Shown: positions 9,887 through 27,154, counted from the stretch's first letter. The stretch: DNA of 64,000 bases from Pseudomonas mosselii (GCF_003205295.1 NZ_QJRP01000003.1:248001-312000); one strand, 5' to 3'. The notes: generated by a model from the letters alone, not told the origin. Made by a program: numbers and translations.

Positions 9887-11812
9887 ATGGGTAAAATCAT
9901 CGGTATCGACCTGGGGACCACCAACTCCTGCGTCTCCGTGCTGGAAAACGGCACCGCCAAGGTCATCGAGAACGCCGAAGGTGCGCGTACCACCCCTTCG
10001 ATCATCGCCTACGCCAACGACGGTGAGATCCTGGTCGGCCAGTCGGCCAAGCGCCAGGCGGTCACCAACCCGCATAACACCCTGTTCGCGGTGAAGCGCT
10101 TGATCGGCCGTCGTTTCGAAGAAGATGTCGTGCAGAAAGACATCAAGCTGGTGCCTTACAAGATCGTCAAGGCCAACAACGGTGACGCCTGGGTTGAGGC
10201 TGCCGACAAGCAGATGGCTCCGCCGCAGATCAGCGCCGAAGTCCTGAAAAAGATGAAGAAGACCGCCGAAGACTACCTCGGCGAGCCGGTCACCGAAGCG
10301 GTCATCACCGTTCCGGCCTACTTCAACGACAGTCAGCGTCAGGCGACCAAGGACGCCGGCCGTATCGCTGGCCTGGACGTAAAACGTATCATCAACGAAC
10401 CGACCGCCGCCGCGCTGGCCTACGGCATGGACAAGGGCAAGGGCGACCACACCGTGATCGTCTATGACCTGGGTGGTGGTACCTTCGACGTATCGGTCAT
10501 CGAAATCGCCGAAGTCGACGGTGAGCACCAGTTCGAAGTACTGGCCACCAACGGCGACACCTTCCTGGGTGGCGAAGACTTCGACATGCGTCTGATCGAC
10601 TACCTCGTCGACGAGTTCAAGAAAGAGTCCGGCATGGACCTGAAGAACGATCCCCTGGCCCTGCAGCGTCTGAAAGAAGCCGCTGAAAAAGCCAAGATCG
10701 AGCTGTCCTCCGCTCAGTCGACCGACGTCAACCTGCCGTACATCACTGCAGATGCCACCGGTCCCAAGCACCTGAACGTGAAGATCTCCCGCGCCAAGCT
10801 GGAGTCGCTGGTCGAAGACCTGGTCAACCGCACCATCGAGCCATGCCGTATCGCGCTGAAAGACGCCGGCATCGACGCCAGCAAGATCGACGACGTGATC
10901 CTGGTCGGTGGCCAGACGCGTATGCCGATGGTGCAGAAGGCTGTTGCCGACTTCTTCGGTAAAGAAGCGCGCAAGGACGTCAACCCTGACGAAGCCGTCG
11001 CCATGGGCGCCGCCATCCAGGGCGCCGTTCTGGCTGGTGACGTCAAGGACGTGCTGCTGCTGGACGTCAGCCCGCTGACCCTGGGTATCGAAACCATGGG
11101 CGGCGTGATGACCGCGCTGATCGAGAAGAACACCACCATCCCGACCAAGAAGTCGCAGGTGTTCTCGACCGCCGACGACAACCAGGGCGCCGTGACCATC
11201 CACGTGCTGCAGGGCGAGCGCAAGCAAGCTTCGCAGAACAAGTCGCTGGGCAAGTTCGACCTGGCCGACATCCCGCCGGCTCCGCGCGGCGTACCGCAGA
11301 TCGAAGTGACCTTCGACATCGACGCCAACGGCATCCTGCACGTCGGCGCGAAGGACAAGGCCACCGGCAAGGCGCAGTCGATCGTGATCAAGGCCAACTC
11401 CGGCCTGTCCGACGAAGAAATCGAGAAAATGGTGCGTGACGCCGAGGCCAACGCCGAGGAAGACCGCAAGTTCGAAGAGCTGGCCGCCGCCCGTAACCAG
11501 GGTGACGCGCTGGTCCACTCGACCCGCAAGATGGTCACTGAAGCCGGTGACAAGGTCACCGCTGAAGAGAAGACCGCCATCGAGGCCGCCGTGGTCGCCC
11601 TGGAAGCCGCCGTCAAAGGCGACGACAAGGCCGCCATCGACGCCAAGGTCGAGGAGCTGTCCAAGGTTTCGGCGCCTGTCGCTCAGAAGATGTACGCCGA
11701 GCAGCAGGCCGAGCAACCGCAGGGCGGCGCCCAGCAGGCCGAGCCGGAAGCCAAGCACGATGACGTGGTTGACGCCGAGTTCGAAGAAGTGAAAGACAAC
11801 AACAAGCAGTAA
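9887..11812 (+). CDS. dnaK: Hsp70 chaperone DnaK
   Basis: A 641-residue Hsp70. The N-terminal ATPase domain has [16 protein letters not shown], the phosphate-2 motif [14 protein letters not shown], and the adenosine motif [13 protein letters not shown]; the conserved linker is [13 protein letters not shown]. The substrate domain and the C-terminal EEVKD-like tail ([13 protein letters not shown]) are complete. It lies 101 bp after grpE, with a GGGAG Shine-Dalgarno ahead of the ATG. It works with GrpE and DnaJ in folding and in control of sigma-32. Confidence 0.99.
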   Translation: MGKIIGIDLGTTNSCVSVLENGTAKVIENAEGARTTPSIIAYANDGEILVGQSAKRQAVTNPHNTLFAVKRLIGRRFEEDVVQKDIKLVPYKIVKANNGDAWVEAADKQMAPPQISAEVLKKMKKTAEDYLGEPVTEAVITVPAYFNDSQRQATKDAGRIAGLDVKRIINEPTAAALAYGMDKGKGDHTVIVYDLGGGTFDVSVIEIAEVDGEHQFEVLATNGDTFLGGEDFDMRLIDYLVDEFKKESGMDLKNDPLALQRLKEAAEKAKIELSSAQSTDVNLPYITADATGPKHLNVKISRAKLESLVEDLVNRTIEPCRIALKDAGIDASKIDDVILVGGQTRMPMVQKAVADFFGKEARKDVNPDEAVAMGAAIQGAVLAGDVKDVLLLDVSPLTLGIETMGGVMTALIEKNTTIPTKKSQVFSTADDNQGAVTIHVLQGERKQASQNKSLGKFDLADIPPAPRGVPQIEVTFDIDANGILHVGAKDKATGKAQSIVIKANSGLSDEEIEKMVRDAEANAEEDRKFEELAAARNQGDALVHSTRKMVTEAGDKVTAEEKTAIEAAVVALEAAVKGDDKAAIDAKVEELSKVSAPVAQKMYAEQQAEQPQGGAQQAEPEAKHDDVVDAEFEEVKDNNKQ

Positions 11813-11829
11813 TTCCTGCATGTTGTCGG

Positions 11830-11892
11830 CCGGTTCACCGTCGTTTGTCGGTGAACTGGTAGGATGTCGCCGCGCGGGAGCTTGCTCCCGCG
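11830..11892 (+). promoter_or_regulatory. Two hairpins between dnaK and dnaJ
   Basis: The 211-bp dnaK-dnaJ gap holds one hairpin of CCGGTTCACCG and its near complement (11830-11859) and a second of CGCGGGAG/CTCCCGCG (11873-11892). Neither has a strong T tract, so they look more like mRNA-stability or partial-termination elements that lower dnaJ relative to dnaK than full terminators. Confidence 0.55.
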
Positions 11893-12023
11893 TTGGCGTG
11901 TCTGGAACACGAGAATTATTTACGGCATCTGTCACGGCGTATTCGCTTATGACGACAGGTGCTGGTGGCATGGCGCACGATGCGCCGAGGTATGCCGAAC
12001 GCCCCCAAGAGTGCATATGACCT

Positions 12024-13968
<1,945 letters not shown>

Positions 13969-13974
13969 TGTGGC

Positions 13975-13993
13975 GGGGCTGCCTGGCAGCCCC
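13975..13993 (+). terminator. Hairpin after dapB
   Basis: GGGGCTGC and GCAGCCCC enclose a 3-nt loop, followed by TTGT, a few bases after the dapB stop. A weak T tract makes it a probable but not certain intrinsic terminator. Confidence 0.6.
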
Positions 13994-14060
13994 TTGTCGC
14001 ATTCGTGTGTTTTAGAGACACATCTACGGTAGACCGAAAACGCACTTTTCTGTAAGCTAC

Positions 14061-14178
14061 AGCTTTAGTGTGTCCACTAAAAGCGCGCAGCGAATTGAAT
14101 TCAGCACATGAAAGCGGGGTGACGTGTCCATACGTCATTCCGCTTTTTTGCAACCTGCGATCGCCCTTTCATGCTTGA
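14061..14178 (+). promoter_or_regulatory. Structured leader region of carA, possible attenuator
   Basis: A hairpin (GCTTTAGTG / CACTAAAAGC, 14062-14084) is followed by a full intrinsic terminator (14111-14149) whose T tract ends 46 bp before the carA start. A reading frame from TTG 14095 (or GTG 14068) runs through the terminator without a stop and ends at TGA 14176-14178, just before the carA Shine-Dalgarno. That is the layout of a translation-coupled attenuator such as E. coli pyrBI. The alternative is simply the end of the dapB transcript with the carA promoter downstream. Confidence 0.45.
14111..14149 (+). terminator. Intrinsic terminator just upstream of carA
   Basis: AAAGCGG-GGTGACGT pairs with ACGTCAT-TCCGCTTT around a short loop and is followed by a run of T (14144-14149). 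Clear terminator geometry, but placed 45 bp before a gene on the same strand. Confidence 0.85.
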
Positions 14179-14194
14179 TTTACGGGAGGTCTTC

Positions 14195-15331
14195 TTGACA
14201 AAGCCAGCCATACTCGCCCTTGCCGACGGCAGTATTTTTCGCGGTGAAGCCATTGGTGCCGACGGTCAGACCGTTGGCGAGGTGGTATTCAACACCGCTA
14301 TGACCGGCTACCAGGAAATCCTTACAGACCCTTCCTATGCCCAGCAAATTGTTACCCTGACCTACCCGCACATCGGCAACACCGGCACCACCCCTGAAGA
14401 CGCGGAATCCAGCCGCGTCTGGTCCGCTGGCCTGGTCATTCGCGACCTGCCGCTGCTGGCCAGCAACTGGCGCAACACCCAGTCGCTGCCTGACTATCTC
14501 AAGGCCAACAACGTCGTCGCCATCGCTGGCATCGACACCCGTCGCCTGACCCGTATCCTGCGTGAGAAGGGCGCCCAGAACGGCTGCATCCTGGCGGGTG
14601 ACAACATCAGCGAAGAGGCCGCCATCGCTGCCGCTCGCGCCTTCCCGGGCCTGAAGGGCATGGACCTGGCCAAGGTCGTTTCCACCAAGGAACGCTACGA
14701 GTGGCGCTCCAGTGTGTGGGAGCTGAAGACCGACAGCCACCCGACCATCGAAGCCGCCGACCTGCCGTACCATGTGGTCGCCTTCGACTACGGCGTCAAG
14801 CTGAACATCCTGCGCATGCTGGTCGCCCGTGGCTGCCGCGTCACCGTGGTGCCCGCCCAGACCCCGGCCAGCGAAGTCCTGGCACTCAATCCTGATGGCG
14901 TGTTCCTGTCCAACGGCCCTGGCGACCCCGAGCCGTGCGACTACGCGATCCAGGCGATCAAGGAAATCCTCGACACCGAGATCCCGGTATTCGGTATCTG
15001 CCTCGGCCACCAGCTGCTGGCCCTGGCCTCCGGCGCCAAGACCGTGAAGATGGGCCACGGCCACCACGGCGCCAACCACCCGGTCCAGGACCTGGACACC
15101 GGCGTGGTCATGATCACCAGCCAGAACCACGGTTTCGCTGTCGACGAAGCCACCTTGCCGGGCAACGTCCGCGCCATCCACAAGTCGCTGTTCGACGGTA
15201 CCCTGCAGGGCATCGAGCGCACCGACAAGAGCGCGTTCAGCTTCCAGGGCCACCCTGAAGCGAGCCCAGGCCCGACCGACGTCGCGCCACTGTTCGATCG
15301 TTTCACCGATGCCATGGCCAAGCGCCGCTGA
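14195..15331 (+). CDS. carA: Carbamoyl-phosphate synthase small subunit
   Basis: A 378-residue glutamine amidotransferase subunit that supplies ammonia to CarB for pyrimidine and arginine synthesis. The C-terminal class I amidotransferase domain has the nucleophile in [11 protein letters not shown] and the catalytic His/Glu in GHPEASPGP. The TTG start at 14195 is preferred: GGGAGGT at 14184-14190 lies just upstream and the protein then begins [13 protein letters not shown] with the family length; an ATG at 14171 adds eight residues and lacks a ribosome site. A terminator-like hairpin precedes the gene. Confidence 0.97.
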   Translation: MTKPAILALADGSIFRGEAIGADGQTVGEVVFNTAMTGYQEILTDPSYAQQIVTLTYPHIGNTGTTPEDAESSRVWSAGLVIRDLPLLASNWRNTQSLPDYLKANNVVAIAGIDTRRLTRILREKGAQNGCILAGDNISEEAAIAAARAFPGLKGMDLAKVVSTKERYEWRSSVWELKTDSHPTIEAADLPYHVVAFDYGVKLNILRMLVARGCRVTVVPAQTPASEVLALNPDGVFLSNGPGDPEPCDYAIQAIKEILDTEIPVFGICLGHQLLALASGAKTVKMGHGHHGANHPVQDLDTGVVMITSQNHGFAVDEATLPGNVRAIHKSLFDGTLQGIERTDKSAFSFQGHPEASPGPTDVAPLFDRFTDAMAKRR

Positions 15332-15436
15332 GCATCCTGCATCAAGGCCCCGGGCCGGCTCCTGCCGCGCCCGGAAGCGCCTGACCCAGATTGTTCAAAG
15401 CGGCTTGCCGACTGACCCCGGATTTGAGTGACCACC

Positions 15437-18654
<3,218 letters not shown>

Positions 18655-18658
<4 letters not shown>

Positions 18659-19137
18659 GCATTACCAAGTACCCGATGACCGTCCAGGGCGCTCGCGCCC
18701 TGGAGGAAGAGCATCTGTTCCTGAGCAAGACCGAGCGTCCGCGCCTGAGCCAGGCGATCGGCGAGGCTCGCGAGCTGGGCGATCTCAAGGAAAACGCCGA
18801 GTACCATGCCGCCCGCGAGGAGCAGGGCATGGTCGAGGCGCGTATCCGCGATATCGAAGGCCGTCTGCAGAACTCGGTGGTGATCGACGTCACCACCATC
18901 GCCCACACCGGCAAGGTGATCTTCGGCACCACCGTGGTGCTGGCGAACACCGAGACCGATGAAGAGGTGACCTACCAGATCGTCGGCGAGGACGAAGCCG
19001 ACGTGAAGCAGGGCAAGCTCTCCAGCGGTGCGCCGATCGCCCGTGCCATCATCGGCAAGGAAGAAGGTGATACTGTCGTCGTCAAGACGCCAAGTGGCAC
19101 GGTCGAGTACGAGATTGTCGAAGTCAAGCACATCTGA
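18655..19137 (+). CDS. greA: Transcription elongation factor GreA
   Basis: A 160-residue cleavage factor that rescues backtracked RNA polymerase. The N-terminal coiled coil contains the acidic tip ([16 protein letters not shown]), and the C-terminal FKBP-like domain follows. ATGA overlap with carB indicates translational coupling. GreA rather than GreB because of length and the [12 protein letters not shown] motif. Confidence 0.97.
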
Positions 19138-19555
19138 CCGGCGCCTGCGGGCGCCATCCCTCGAGGGGATCCTCTGGCAGCTGGCCCAGGTGTTCTGGGT
19201 CGGCGGCCTGTGGGTGTTCCACGTGGGGCTGGTGCCGGCGCTGAAGGTCAGTAGCCTGGCGCCGTTGCTGGTGCAGGACATTGCCGTGCAGATCGACCGC
19301 TGGTTGATCGGCGTGGCGCTGCTCGGGCTGTTGACCCAGCTGGCGGTATTGGCGAGGGTGGATGGCCTGGCGGCCTGGTGGCGGCAGTTCCGCGGCCAGA
19401 TGCTGCTGCTCGGCCTAGGTGCCTGCGTCAGCTACTACACGCTGCGCTACGGGATTTCCGTGGGCGAGCGTTGGCAGATGTTCTGCATTCTGGTGCTGGG
19501 CTTCTCCGGCATCGTGCTGGTGGCCCAGCCTGTCCCGGTCAGGGCACGGCGGTAA
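19115..19555 (+). CDS. DUF4149-like integral membrane protein
   Basis: A small membrane protein of about 146 residues with four hydrophobic segments (WQLAQVFWVGGLWVFHVGLV, WLIGVALLGLLTQLAVL, QMLLLGLGACVSYYTL, MFCILVLGFSGIVLVA) that resembles the DUF4149 family; function unknown. The start is uncertain: TTG at 19115 overlaps the end of greA by 23 bp and gives a short polar lead into the first helix, while a GTG at 19028 would add a basic segment that is only the shadow of greA. A GC-rich hairpin (19140-19155) lies within its 5' end. Convergent with yhbY across a REP pair. Confidence 0.72.
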   Translation: MSKSSTSDRRLRAPSLEGILWQLAQVFWVGGLWVFHVGLVPALKVSSLAPLLVQDIAVQIDRWLIGVALLGLLTQLAVLARVDGLAAWWRQFRGQMLLLGLGACVSYYTLRYGISVGERWQMFCILVLGFSGIVLVAQPVPVRARR

Positions 19556-19570
19556 GCGACTCAAGATCGC

Positions 19571-19691
19571 TGGGGCCGCTTTGCGGCCCTTTCGCGACAC
19601 AAGGCCGCTCCCACAGGGATTGCGCTGCGCCGTAGGTCGGTGCAATCCCTGTGGGGGCGGCCTTGTGTCGCGATGGGCTGCGCAGCAGCCC
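19571..19691. repeat. Paired REP element, reversed arrangement
   Basis: Two REP cores again, but in the opposite relative order to the other units: GCGACACAAGGCCGCTCC comes first (about 19593) and the complementary core second (about 19655-19672), with a long outer symmetry from CCCACAGGGATTGC and GCAATCCCTGTGGG around the centre. Lies between convergent genes. Confidence 0.85.
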
Positions 19692-19699
19692 TGCTACCG

Positions 19700-20008
19700 T
19701 TACTTGTAACGGTGGATGTTGGACAGCTGCTTGTTCGGCTGCGGGTTCTTGCGATAGATCAGCGCTTTCTTGCCGATGGTCTGCACCAGTTCGGCGCGGC
19801 CGGCCTTGCACAGTTCGGCGATGGTCTCGGCGCGTTCCTCGCGATCTTCCGAGCGAATCTCGACCTTGATCAGCTCGTGATCGACCAGGGCGCGTTCCAG
19901 TTCGGCGATCACGCCTTCATTCAAACCGTTGCCAGCAACGATCAGGACCGGCTTCAGGTCGTGACCAATGGACTTGTATTGCTTCTTCTGCTCGTTATTG
20001 AGCGGCAT
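19700..20008 (-). CDS. yhbY: Ribosome-assembly RNA-binding protein YhbY
   Basis: A 102-residue CRS1/YhbY (CRM) domain protein, associated with 50S precursors. It shows the KH-like signature PVLIVAGNGLNEGVIAELERAL and the GKKALIYRK segment. The start MPLNNEQKKQYKS at 20008 gives the family length; the longer frame runs into the divergent rlmE promoter. Divergent from rlmE, another 50S maturation gene, as in E. coli. Confidence 0.95.
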   Translation of the reverse strand: MPLNNEQKKQYKSIGHDLKPVLIVAGNGLNEGVIAELERALVDHELIKVEIRSEDREERAETIAELCKAGRAELVQTIGKKALIYRKNPQPNKQLSNIHRYK

Positions 20009-20110
20009 AATCTGACCCTTTTCGTCTGATTCTGTAAAATTGACGGGCATTTTACCCGAGGGCCTGTGGCTCCGCCCAGTCAAACACGACGCATATCATC
20101 GAGGTGCCCC

Positions 20111-20737
20111 GTGGTACAACGTTCCAAAAGCAGCGCAAACTGGCTGCGCGAACATTTCAACGATCCTTTCGTCAAGCAGGCGCAGAAGGATGGCTACCGC
20201 TCGCGCGCGAGCTACAAGCTGCTGGAGATCCAGGAGAAAGACCGCCTGATCCGTCCCGGCATGAGCGTGATCGACCTCGGTGCCGCGCCGGGGGGCTGGT
20301 CGCAGGTGACCAGTCGTCTGATTGGCGGTCAGGGCCGCCTGATCGCCTCGGACATCCTGGAAATGGACTCCATCCCCGACGTTACCTTCATCCAGGGCGA
20401 CTTCACCCAGGACGAAGTGCTGCAGCAGATCCTGCAGGCGGTCGGCGATTCGCACGTGGACCTTGTGATTTCCGATATGGCCCCCAATATGAGTGGTACG
20501 CCCGCAGTGGACATGCCGCGCGCCATGTTCCTCTGCGAACTGGCCCTGGATCTGGCGACCCGCGTGCTCAAGCCCGGCGGGGATTTCCTGATCAAGATTT
20601 TCCAAGGCGAAGGCTTCGACATGTACCTCAAGGACGTGCGCAGCAAGTTCGACAAGGTGCAGATGCGCAAGCCCTCGTCCTCGCGAGACCGTTCCCGTGA
20701 ACAGTACCTGCTGGGCAAGGGTTTCAAGGGCGCATGA
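20111..20737 (+). CDS. rlmE: 23S rRNA 2'-O-methyltransferase (U2552)
   Basis: A 208-residue FtsJ/RrmJ enzyme that methylates U2552 of 23S rRNA with SAM. The SAM motif [14 protein letters not shown] is followed by the catalytic D-K-E residues in [21 protein letters not shown] and SREQYLLG, with the first catalytic Lys in [10 protein letters not shown]. The GTG start at 20111 is used ([16 protein letters not shown]), with GAGGTG upstream. It is followed by ftsH, the classical E. coli order. Confidence 0.96.
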   Translation: MVQRSKSSANWLREHFNDPFVKQAQKDGYRSRASYKLLEIQEKDRLIRPGMSVIDLGAAPGGWSQVTSRLIGGQGRLIASDILEMDSIPDVTFIQGDFTQDEVLQQILQAVGDSHVDLVISDMAPNMSGTPAVDMPRAMFLCELALDLATRVLKPGGDFLIKIFQGEGFDMYLKDVRSKFDKVQMRKPSSSRDRSREQYLLGKGFKGA

Positions 20738-20931
20738 AAGGCGTATTGCGGGGTTGCCGATAGTTATTTCCAATCGGCCGCCCCGTCTGGATCGTCCGAA
20801 CTTCGTGTAGTCTAGCTTTCACAAAGGGTTACAGACGGTGCCTGCGGATGCGTGGGTAATGTAGTAAGTTAGGGCGATGAATATCATGCGAGGCACGGCT
20901 GCGTCGTGCGCCGGCCTCAGAGGGTAGCGAA

Positions 20932-22848
<1,917 letters not shown>

Positions 22849-22856
22849 GGGCATCT

Positions 22857-23708
22857 ATGAGCTCAGTGCAGTACCCGACCCGGTTGCCTTGCGGCAACCG
22901 GGTTCTTGATTTGTCCCGTACCCATGTCATGGGTATCCTCAATGTCACTCCTGATTCGTTCTCCGATGGTGGGCGCTTCAATCAGCGCGACGAGGCCTTG
23001 CGCCATGCCGAAGCCATGGTTTCAGCGGGGGCTACGCTGATCGATGTCGGAGGCGAGTCCACCCGCCCTGGTGCGAGGGCGGTATCCCCGCTTGAGGAGT
23101 TGGAGCGCGTCGCGCCGATCGTCGAGGCGATCAGCAGTCGGCTCGATGTGATTATCTCGGTCGATACCTCTACACCCTCGGTCATGCGTGAGACGGCCCG
23201 CCTTGGTGCAGGGCTGATCAACGACGTGCGCGCCCTGGAGCGTGACGGCGCGCTTGATGCGGCTGCCGATACCGGGTTGCCGGTGTGCTTGATGCACATG
23301 CGTGGCGAGCCGGGCACCATGCAGGACAATCCGCAGTATGAGGATGTGACAGCCGATGTAACGCGCTATCTTGAACAGCGAATGGCAGCCTGCGCGGCGG
23401 CCGGCATCGGGGCTGAGCGCATCATCCTCGATCCAGGGTTCGGCTTTGCCAAGACCCTCGAGCACAACCTGAGCCTGTTCAAGCACATGGAAGCGCTCTA
23501 TCGCTTGGGGTGCCCTCTGCTGGTGGGGGTCTCGCGCAAGAGCATGATCGGCCTCGCGCTGGACCGCCCGGTCGGCGAACGGCTTTACGGCAGTCTGGCC
23601 CTGGCCGCCCTGGCCATGACCAAGGGTGCGAGCATCCTGCGGGTGCATGACGTCGCCGAAACCGTCGACGTCGTGCGCATGATCGCAGCGGTCCAGAACG
23701 CCGAATAG
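22857..23708 (+). CDS. folP: Dihydropteroate synthase
   Basis: A 283-residue TIM-barrel enzyme that condenses p-aminobenzoate with dihydropterin pyrophosphate in folate synthesis; the sulfonamide target. Motifs: [14 protein letters not shown] (pterin loop), [22 protein letters not shown] and GVSRKSMIG. Located between ftsH and glmM with short gaps, the conserved ftsH-folP-glmM order. Confidence 0.97.
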   Translation: MSSVQYPTRLPCGNRVLDLSRTHVMGILNVTPDSFSDGGRFNQRDEALRHAEAMVSAGATLIDVGGESTRPGARAVSPLEELERVAPIVEAISSRLDVIISVDTSTPSVMRETARLGAGLINDVRALERDGALDAAADTGLPVCLMHMRGEPGTMQDNPQYEDVTADVTRYLEQRMAACAAAGIGAERIILDPGFGFAKTLEHNLSLFKHMEALYRLGCPLLVGVSRKSMIGLALDRPVGERLYGSLALAALAMTKGASILRVHDVAETVDVVRMIAAVQNAE

Positions 23709-23724
23709 GAACATTGGAGTCACT

Positions 23725-25065
23725 ATGAGCAGAAAATACTTTGGTACCGATGGTATCCGTGGTCGCGTCGGCCAGTTCCCCATCACCCCGGACTTCATGC
23801 TGAAGCTCGGCTGGGCCGCCGGCATGGCCTTCCGCAAGCAGGGCAACTGCCGGGTGCTGGTGGGCAAGGACACGCGGATCTCCGGCTACATGTTCGAATC
23901 CGCGCTCGAGGCGGGCCTGTCCGCCGCCGGTGCCGACGTGATGCTGCTCGGCCCGATGCCGACGCCGGCCATCGCCTACCTGACCCGCACCTTCCACGCC
24001 GAAGCCGGCATCGTCATCAGCGCTTCGCACAACCCCCATGACGACAACGGCATCAAGTTCTTCTCCGGTGCCGGCACCAAGCTGCCGGACGAAGTCGAGC
24101 TGATGATCGAAGAGCTTCTCGACCAGCCGATGAATGTTGTCGAGTCCAGCAAGTTGGGCAAGGTCTCGCGCATCAACGACGCGGCGGGGCGCTACATCGA
24201 GTTTTGCAAGAGCAGTGTGCCCAGTAGCACCAGCTTCGAAGGCCTGAAGATCGTCGTGGACTGTGCCCACGGCGCCACCTACAAGGTCGCACCGAGCGTG
24301 TTCCGTGAGCTGGGTGCCGACGTCACCGTGCTGCACGCTGCCCCGGATGGCCTGAACATCAATGAGAACTGCGGTTCGACCCATATCGAGTCGCTGCAGG
24401 CGGCGGTCCTGGTTGGCCATGCGGATATCGGCATCGCCTTCGACGGCGACGGCGACCGCGTGCTGATGGTCGATCACACCGGCACCATCGTCGACGGTGA
24501 CGAACTGCTGTTCATCATCGGTCGCGACATGCAGGAGCGCGGCAAGCTGCAAGGCGGCGTGGTCGGCACCCTGATGAGCAACCTGGGCCTGGAGTTGGCG
24601 TTCAAGGAGCTGGATATTCCATTCGTGCGGGCCAAGGTGGGCGACCGCTACGTCATGGCCGAGCTGCTCGAGCGCGAATGGCTGCTGGGTGGCGAAAACT
24701 CCGGTCATGTCGTCTGTGGCAGCCACACTACCACCGGCGATGCGATCATCGCCGCGCTGCAGGTGCTGATGGCGCTCAAGCGTCGTGGTGAAAACCTTGC
24801 CCAGGCCCGCCAGGCCGTGCGCAAGTGCCCGCAGGTGCTGATCAACGTGCGCTTCGCGGCGGGCAAGAGCGATCCGCTGGAGAACCCTCTGGTCAAGGAA
24901 GCCAGTGCCAAGGCCACCGAGGCCATGGCCGGTCGCGGCCGCGTGCTGCTGCGCAAATCCGGTACCGAGCCGTTGGTGCGGGTGATGGTCGAGGGCGACG
25001 ATGAAAACCAGGTGCGCGGCCATGCCGAGGCACTGGCCAAGCTGGTCGAAGAAGTTTGTGCCTGA
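23725..25065 (+). CDS. glmM: Phosphoglucosamine mutase
   Basis: A 446-residue alpha-D-phosphohexomutase that converts glucosamine-6-P to glucosamine-1-P for UDP-GlcNAc. The phosphoserine loop [12 protein letters not shown] (about residues 100-110), the metal loop DGDGDR, the sugar loop GGENSGH and the phosphate loop [12 protein letters not shown] are all present. The ATG follows a GGA-type ribosome site 16 bp after folP. Confidence 0.98.
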   Translation: MSRKYFGTDGIRGRVGQFPITPDFMLKLGWAAGMAFRKQGNCRVLVGKDTRISGYMFESALEAGLSAAGADVMLLGPMPTPAIAYLTRTFHAEAGIVISASHNPHDDNGIKFFSGAGTKLPDEVELMIEELLDQPMNVVESSKLGKVSRINDAAGRYIEFCKSSVPSSTSFEGLKIVVDCAHGATYKVAPSVFRELGADVTVLHAAPDGLNINENCGSTHIESLQAAVLVGHADIGIAFDGDGDRVLMVDHTGTIVDGDELLFIIGRDMQERGKLQGGVVGTLMSNLGLELAFKELDIPFVRAKVGDRYVMAELLEREWLLGGENSGHVVCGSHTTTGDAIIAALQVLMALKRRGENLAQARQAVRKCPQVLINVRFAAGKSDPLENPLVKEASAKATEAMAGRGRVLLRKSGTEPLVRVMVEGDDENQVRGHAEALAKLVEEVCA

Positions 25066-25131
25066 AAGAAGCTTGCCAGCGCAGATCTGGTTGGGTAAGA
25101 TTTGCGCCCACTTTGACCGACGAGGTAAAGC

Positions 25132-25887
25132 ATGCGTCGCCCCATGGTAGCTGGTAACTGGAAGATGCACGGTACCCGCGCCAGCGTCGTAGAGCTGACC
25201 CAGGGCTTGGGCAAATTGTCCCTGCCGAGCGGAGTGGAAGTCGCGGTGTTTCCACCGTCCTTGTTCATCAATCAAGTGATTGATGGCCTGGAGGGCAAAG
25301 GAATCAACGTAGGCGCACAGAATTCTGCAGTACAGCCTGAACAAGGCGCGCTGACCGGCGAAGTTGCACCGAGTCAGTTGGCTGAAGTCGGTTGCAAATA
25401 TGTATTGATTGGGCATTCCGAGCGTCGCCAGATTATTGGTGAAAACGACGAAGTGCTGAATCAGAAGTTTGCAGCTGCTCAGAAAAGTGGTTTGACGCCA
25501 GTGCTGTGTATAGGGGAAACTCTTGCAGAGCGCGAGGCAGGTGAGACGCTCGAAGTTGTAGGGCGTCAACTAAGCGTTGTTATCGACGTATTTGGTATCA
25601 AGGCTTTCGCCAATGCAGTTATTGCCTATGAGCCTGTCTGGGCCATTGGTACTGGTTTGACGGCCTCGCCACAGCAAGCCCAGGATGTGCATGCAGCCAT
25701 CCGCAAGCAGTTGGCGGCGAAGGACGCCGAAGTTGCAGAAAGTATGCAGCTTCTCTACGGCGGCAGCGTGAAGGCGGCCAATGCGGCTGAACTGTTCGGC
25801 ATGCCGGATATCGATGGGGGGCTCATTGGTGGAGCGTCCCTGAACGCAGACGAATTCGGTGCAATTTGTCGCGCCGCAGGAAACTGA
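25132..25887 (+). CDS. tpiA: Triosephosphate isomerase
   Basis: A 251-residue TIM interconverting dihydroxyacetone phosphate and glyceraldehyde-3-phosphate. Active-site motifs NWKMH, IGHSERR and [11 protein letters not shown], and the phosphate-binding YGGSV, are intact. After about the first 45 codons the gene uses many AT-ending codons (GTA, GCA, CTA, ATA), unlike glmM next to it; secG shares this. secG starts 4 bp after the stop. Confidence 0.98.
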   Translation: MRRPMVAGNWKMHGTRASVVELTQGLGKLSLPSGVEVAVFPPSLFINQVIDGLEGKGINVGAQNSAVQPEQGALTGEVAPSQLAEVGCKYVLIGHSERRQIIGENDEVLNQKFAAAQKSGLTPVLCIGETLAEREAGETLEVVGRQLSVVIDVFGIKAFANAVIAYEPVWAIGTGLTASPQQAQDVHAAIRKQLAAKDAEVAESMQLLYGGSVKAANAAELFGMPDIDGGLIGGASLNADEFGAICRAAGN

Positions 25888-25891
25888 ACAA

Positions 25892-26284
25892 ATGCTGGAA
25901 ACAGTCGTAGTTGTTTTTCATCTGTTGGCGGCGTTGGCACTGGTTGTAATGGTGCTGCTGCAACAGGGTAAGGGTGCGGAAGCCGGTGCATCTTTTGGCG
26001 CAGGTGCTTCAAATACTGTGTTCGGAAGCCAAGGTTCCGCTACCTTTTTGAGTAAAGTTACTGCTATACTTGCTGCCACTTTCTTTTTGACTGCACTTGG
26101 GTTAGGATACTTCGCCAAGCAGCAGGCTCACCAGCTGACTCAAGCTGGTCTGCCAGATCCAGCGGTGCTGGAAGTCAAAGAGCCAAAGCCGGCAGTCAAT
26201 GATGATGTACCGGTGCTCCAGCAGCAGAAGAGTGAAACCACCAACTCCGGTGACGTACCTCCTCCAGCCAAAGAGCAGCAGTAA
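25892..26284 (+). CDS. secG: Protein translocase subunit SecG
   Basis: A 130-residue SecG, small subunit of SecYEG. Two membrane segments (about 1-20 and 50-72) flank the conserved loop [21 protein letters not shown] and [13 protein letters not shown] Pro/Lys/Gln-rich C-terminal tail follows. The start [12 protein letters not shown] at 25892 gives the membrane segment at the N-terminus. AT-richer than its surroundings. A tRNA-Leu gene follows 21 bp later, as in many gammaproteobacteria. Confidence 0.95.
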   Translation: MLETVVVVFHLLAALALVVMVLLQQGKGAEAGASFGAGASNTVFGSQGSATFLSKVTAILAATFFLTALGLGYFAKQQAHQLTQAGLPDPAVLEVKEPKPAVNDDVPVLQQQKSETTNSGDVPPPAKEQQ

Positions 26285-26305
26285 CGGGTTTCAAGAAGTA
26301 GTATT

Positions 26306-26391
26306 GCCGAGGTGGTGGAATTGGTAGACACGCAACCTTGAGGTGGTTGTGCCCATAGGGTGTAGGGGTTCGAGTCCCCTTCTCGGTACCA
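26306..26391 (+). tRNA. tRNA-Leu (anticodon GAG)
   Basis: An 86-nt tRNA with encoded CCA. The anticodon arm is CAACC-TTGAGGT-GGTTG with anticodon GAG; the long variable arm expected of leucine tRNAs lies between it and the T arm GGGGTTCGAGTCCCC. The acceptor stem GCCGAGG pairs with TCTCGGT (terminal G-U). Located between secG and tRNA-fMet, the conserved position. Confidence 0.96.
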
Positions 26392-26403
26392 ATTGAAGCA
26401 TGA

Positions 26404-26427
26404 GAGCCCGCTTTAGCGGGCTTTCTT
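26404..26427 (+). terminator. Terminator after tRNA-Leu
   Basis: AGCCCGCTTTAGCGGGCT followed by TTCTT, 13 bp after the tRNA CCA end. Confidence 0.88.
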
Positions 26428-26489
26428 GCAGGTGGAGGTCGGATTGACCCAGCAAAGGGTTCAGTCTTATACTTTCGCCCCAGCTTTGT

Positions 26490-26566
<77 letters not shown>

Positions 26567-26576
26567 GCTTCAGCAG

Positions 26577-26598
26577 AGCCCCTTTTCAGGGGCTTTTT
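26577..26598 (+). terminator. Terminator after tRNA-fMet
   Basis: AGCCCC, a 6-nt loop and GGGGCT followed by TTTT, 10 bp downstream of the tRNA. First of two tandem hairpins ahead of rimP. Confidence 0.85.
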
Positions 26599-26645
26599 GC
26601 TAGCCGAACAGTTTTGGCGTCGTTGTCCAACGGCGCTTTCAGGGA

Positions 26646-26666
26646 TGGGCGCTTCGCCCATTTTTT
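26646..26666 (+). terminator. Second terminator/attenuator ahead of rimP
   Basis: TGGGCG-CTT-CGCCCA followed by six T residues, 30 bp before the rimP start. Its position in the leader of the rimP-nusA-infB operon suggests read-through control. Confidence 0.85.
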
Positions 26667-26695
26667 ATTTGCACAGCATGCACGAGGGGGTTCAG

Positions 26696-27154
26696 GTGTC
26701 GAGCAAGCTAGAACAGTTGCAGGCCTTGTTGGCCCCGGTTGTCGAGGGCCTGGGCTACCAATGCTGGGGGATCGAATACGTCTCCCAAGGCAAGCATTCG
26801 GTACTGCGTATCTATATCGACAAGGAAGGCGGGATCCTGGTGGAAGACTGCGAAGCCGTCAGCCGTCAGGCCAGCGCCATCCTCGATGTGGAAGATCCAA
26901 TCAGCTCTGAATATACCCTCGAGGTGTCCTCTCCAGGCATGGACCGCCCGCTGTTCACCTTAGAACAGTTTGCTGCGCATGCCGGCGAGCAGGTGAAGAT
27001 CAAGCTGCGTACGCCCTTCGAGGGCCGTCGTAACTTCCAGGGCCTTCTCCGTGGTGTGGAGGAGCAGGATGTGGTGGTGCAGGTGGACCAGCACGAGTTC
27101 CTGTTGCCGATCGACTCGATCGACAAGGCCAATATTATTCCCAGTTTTGACTGA
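26696..27154 (+). CDS. rimP: Ribosome maturation factor RimP
   Basis: A 152-residue RimP needed for 30S assembly. The N-terminal alpha/beta domain ([24 protein letters not shown]) and the SPGMDRPL motif before the SH3-like C-terminal domain are present. The GTG start at 26696 is preferred over ATG 26678 because GAGGGGG (26684-26690) lies 5 nt upstream. First gene of the rimP-nusA-infB cluster. Confidence 0.95.
   Translation: MSSKLEQLQALLAPVVEGLGYQCWGIEYVSQGKHSVLRIYIDKEGGILVEDCEAVSRQASAILDVEDPISSEYTLEVSSPGMDRPLFTLEQFAAHAGEQVKIKLRTPFEGRRNFQGLLRGVEEQDVVVQVDQHEFLLPIDSIDKANIIPSFD

Noticed and set aside
9866..12016. Long minus-strand frame opposite dnaK
   Set aside because: A shadow of GC-rich third positions; its sequence is low-complexity Gly/Val/Asp/His-rich with no domain, while the plus strand encodes a perfect DnaK.
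14171..14194. ATG at 14171 as the carA start
   Set aside because: It has no ribosome site and adds eight non-family residues; the TTG at 14195 follows GGGAGGT and gives the standard N-terminus.
23479..25569. A 696-codon frame opposite folP-glmM-tpiA
   Set aside because: Crosses three genes in antisense; composition is that of a shadow frame.
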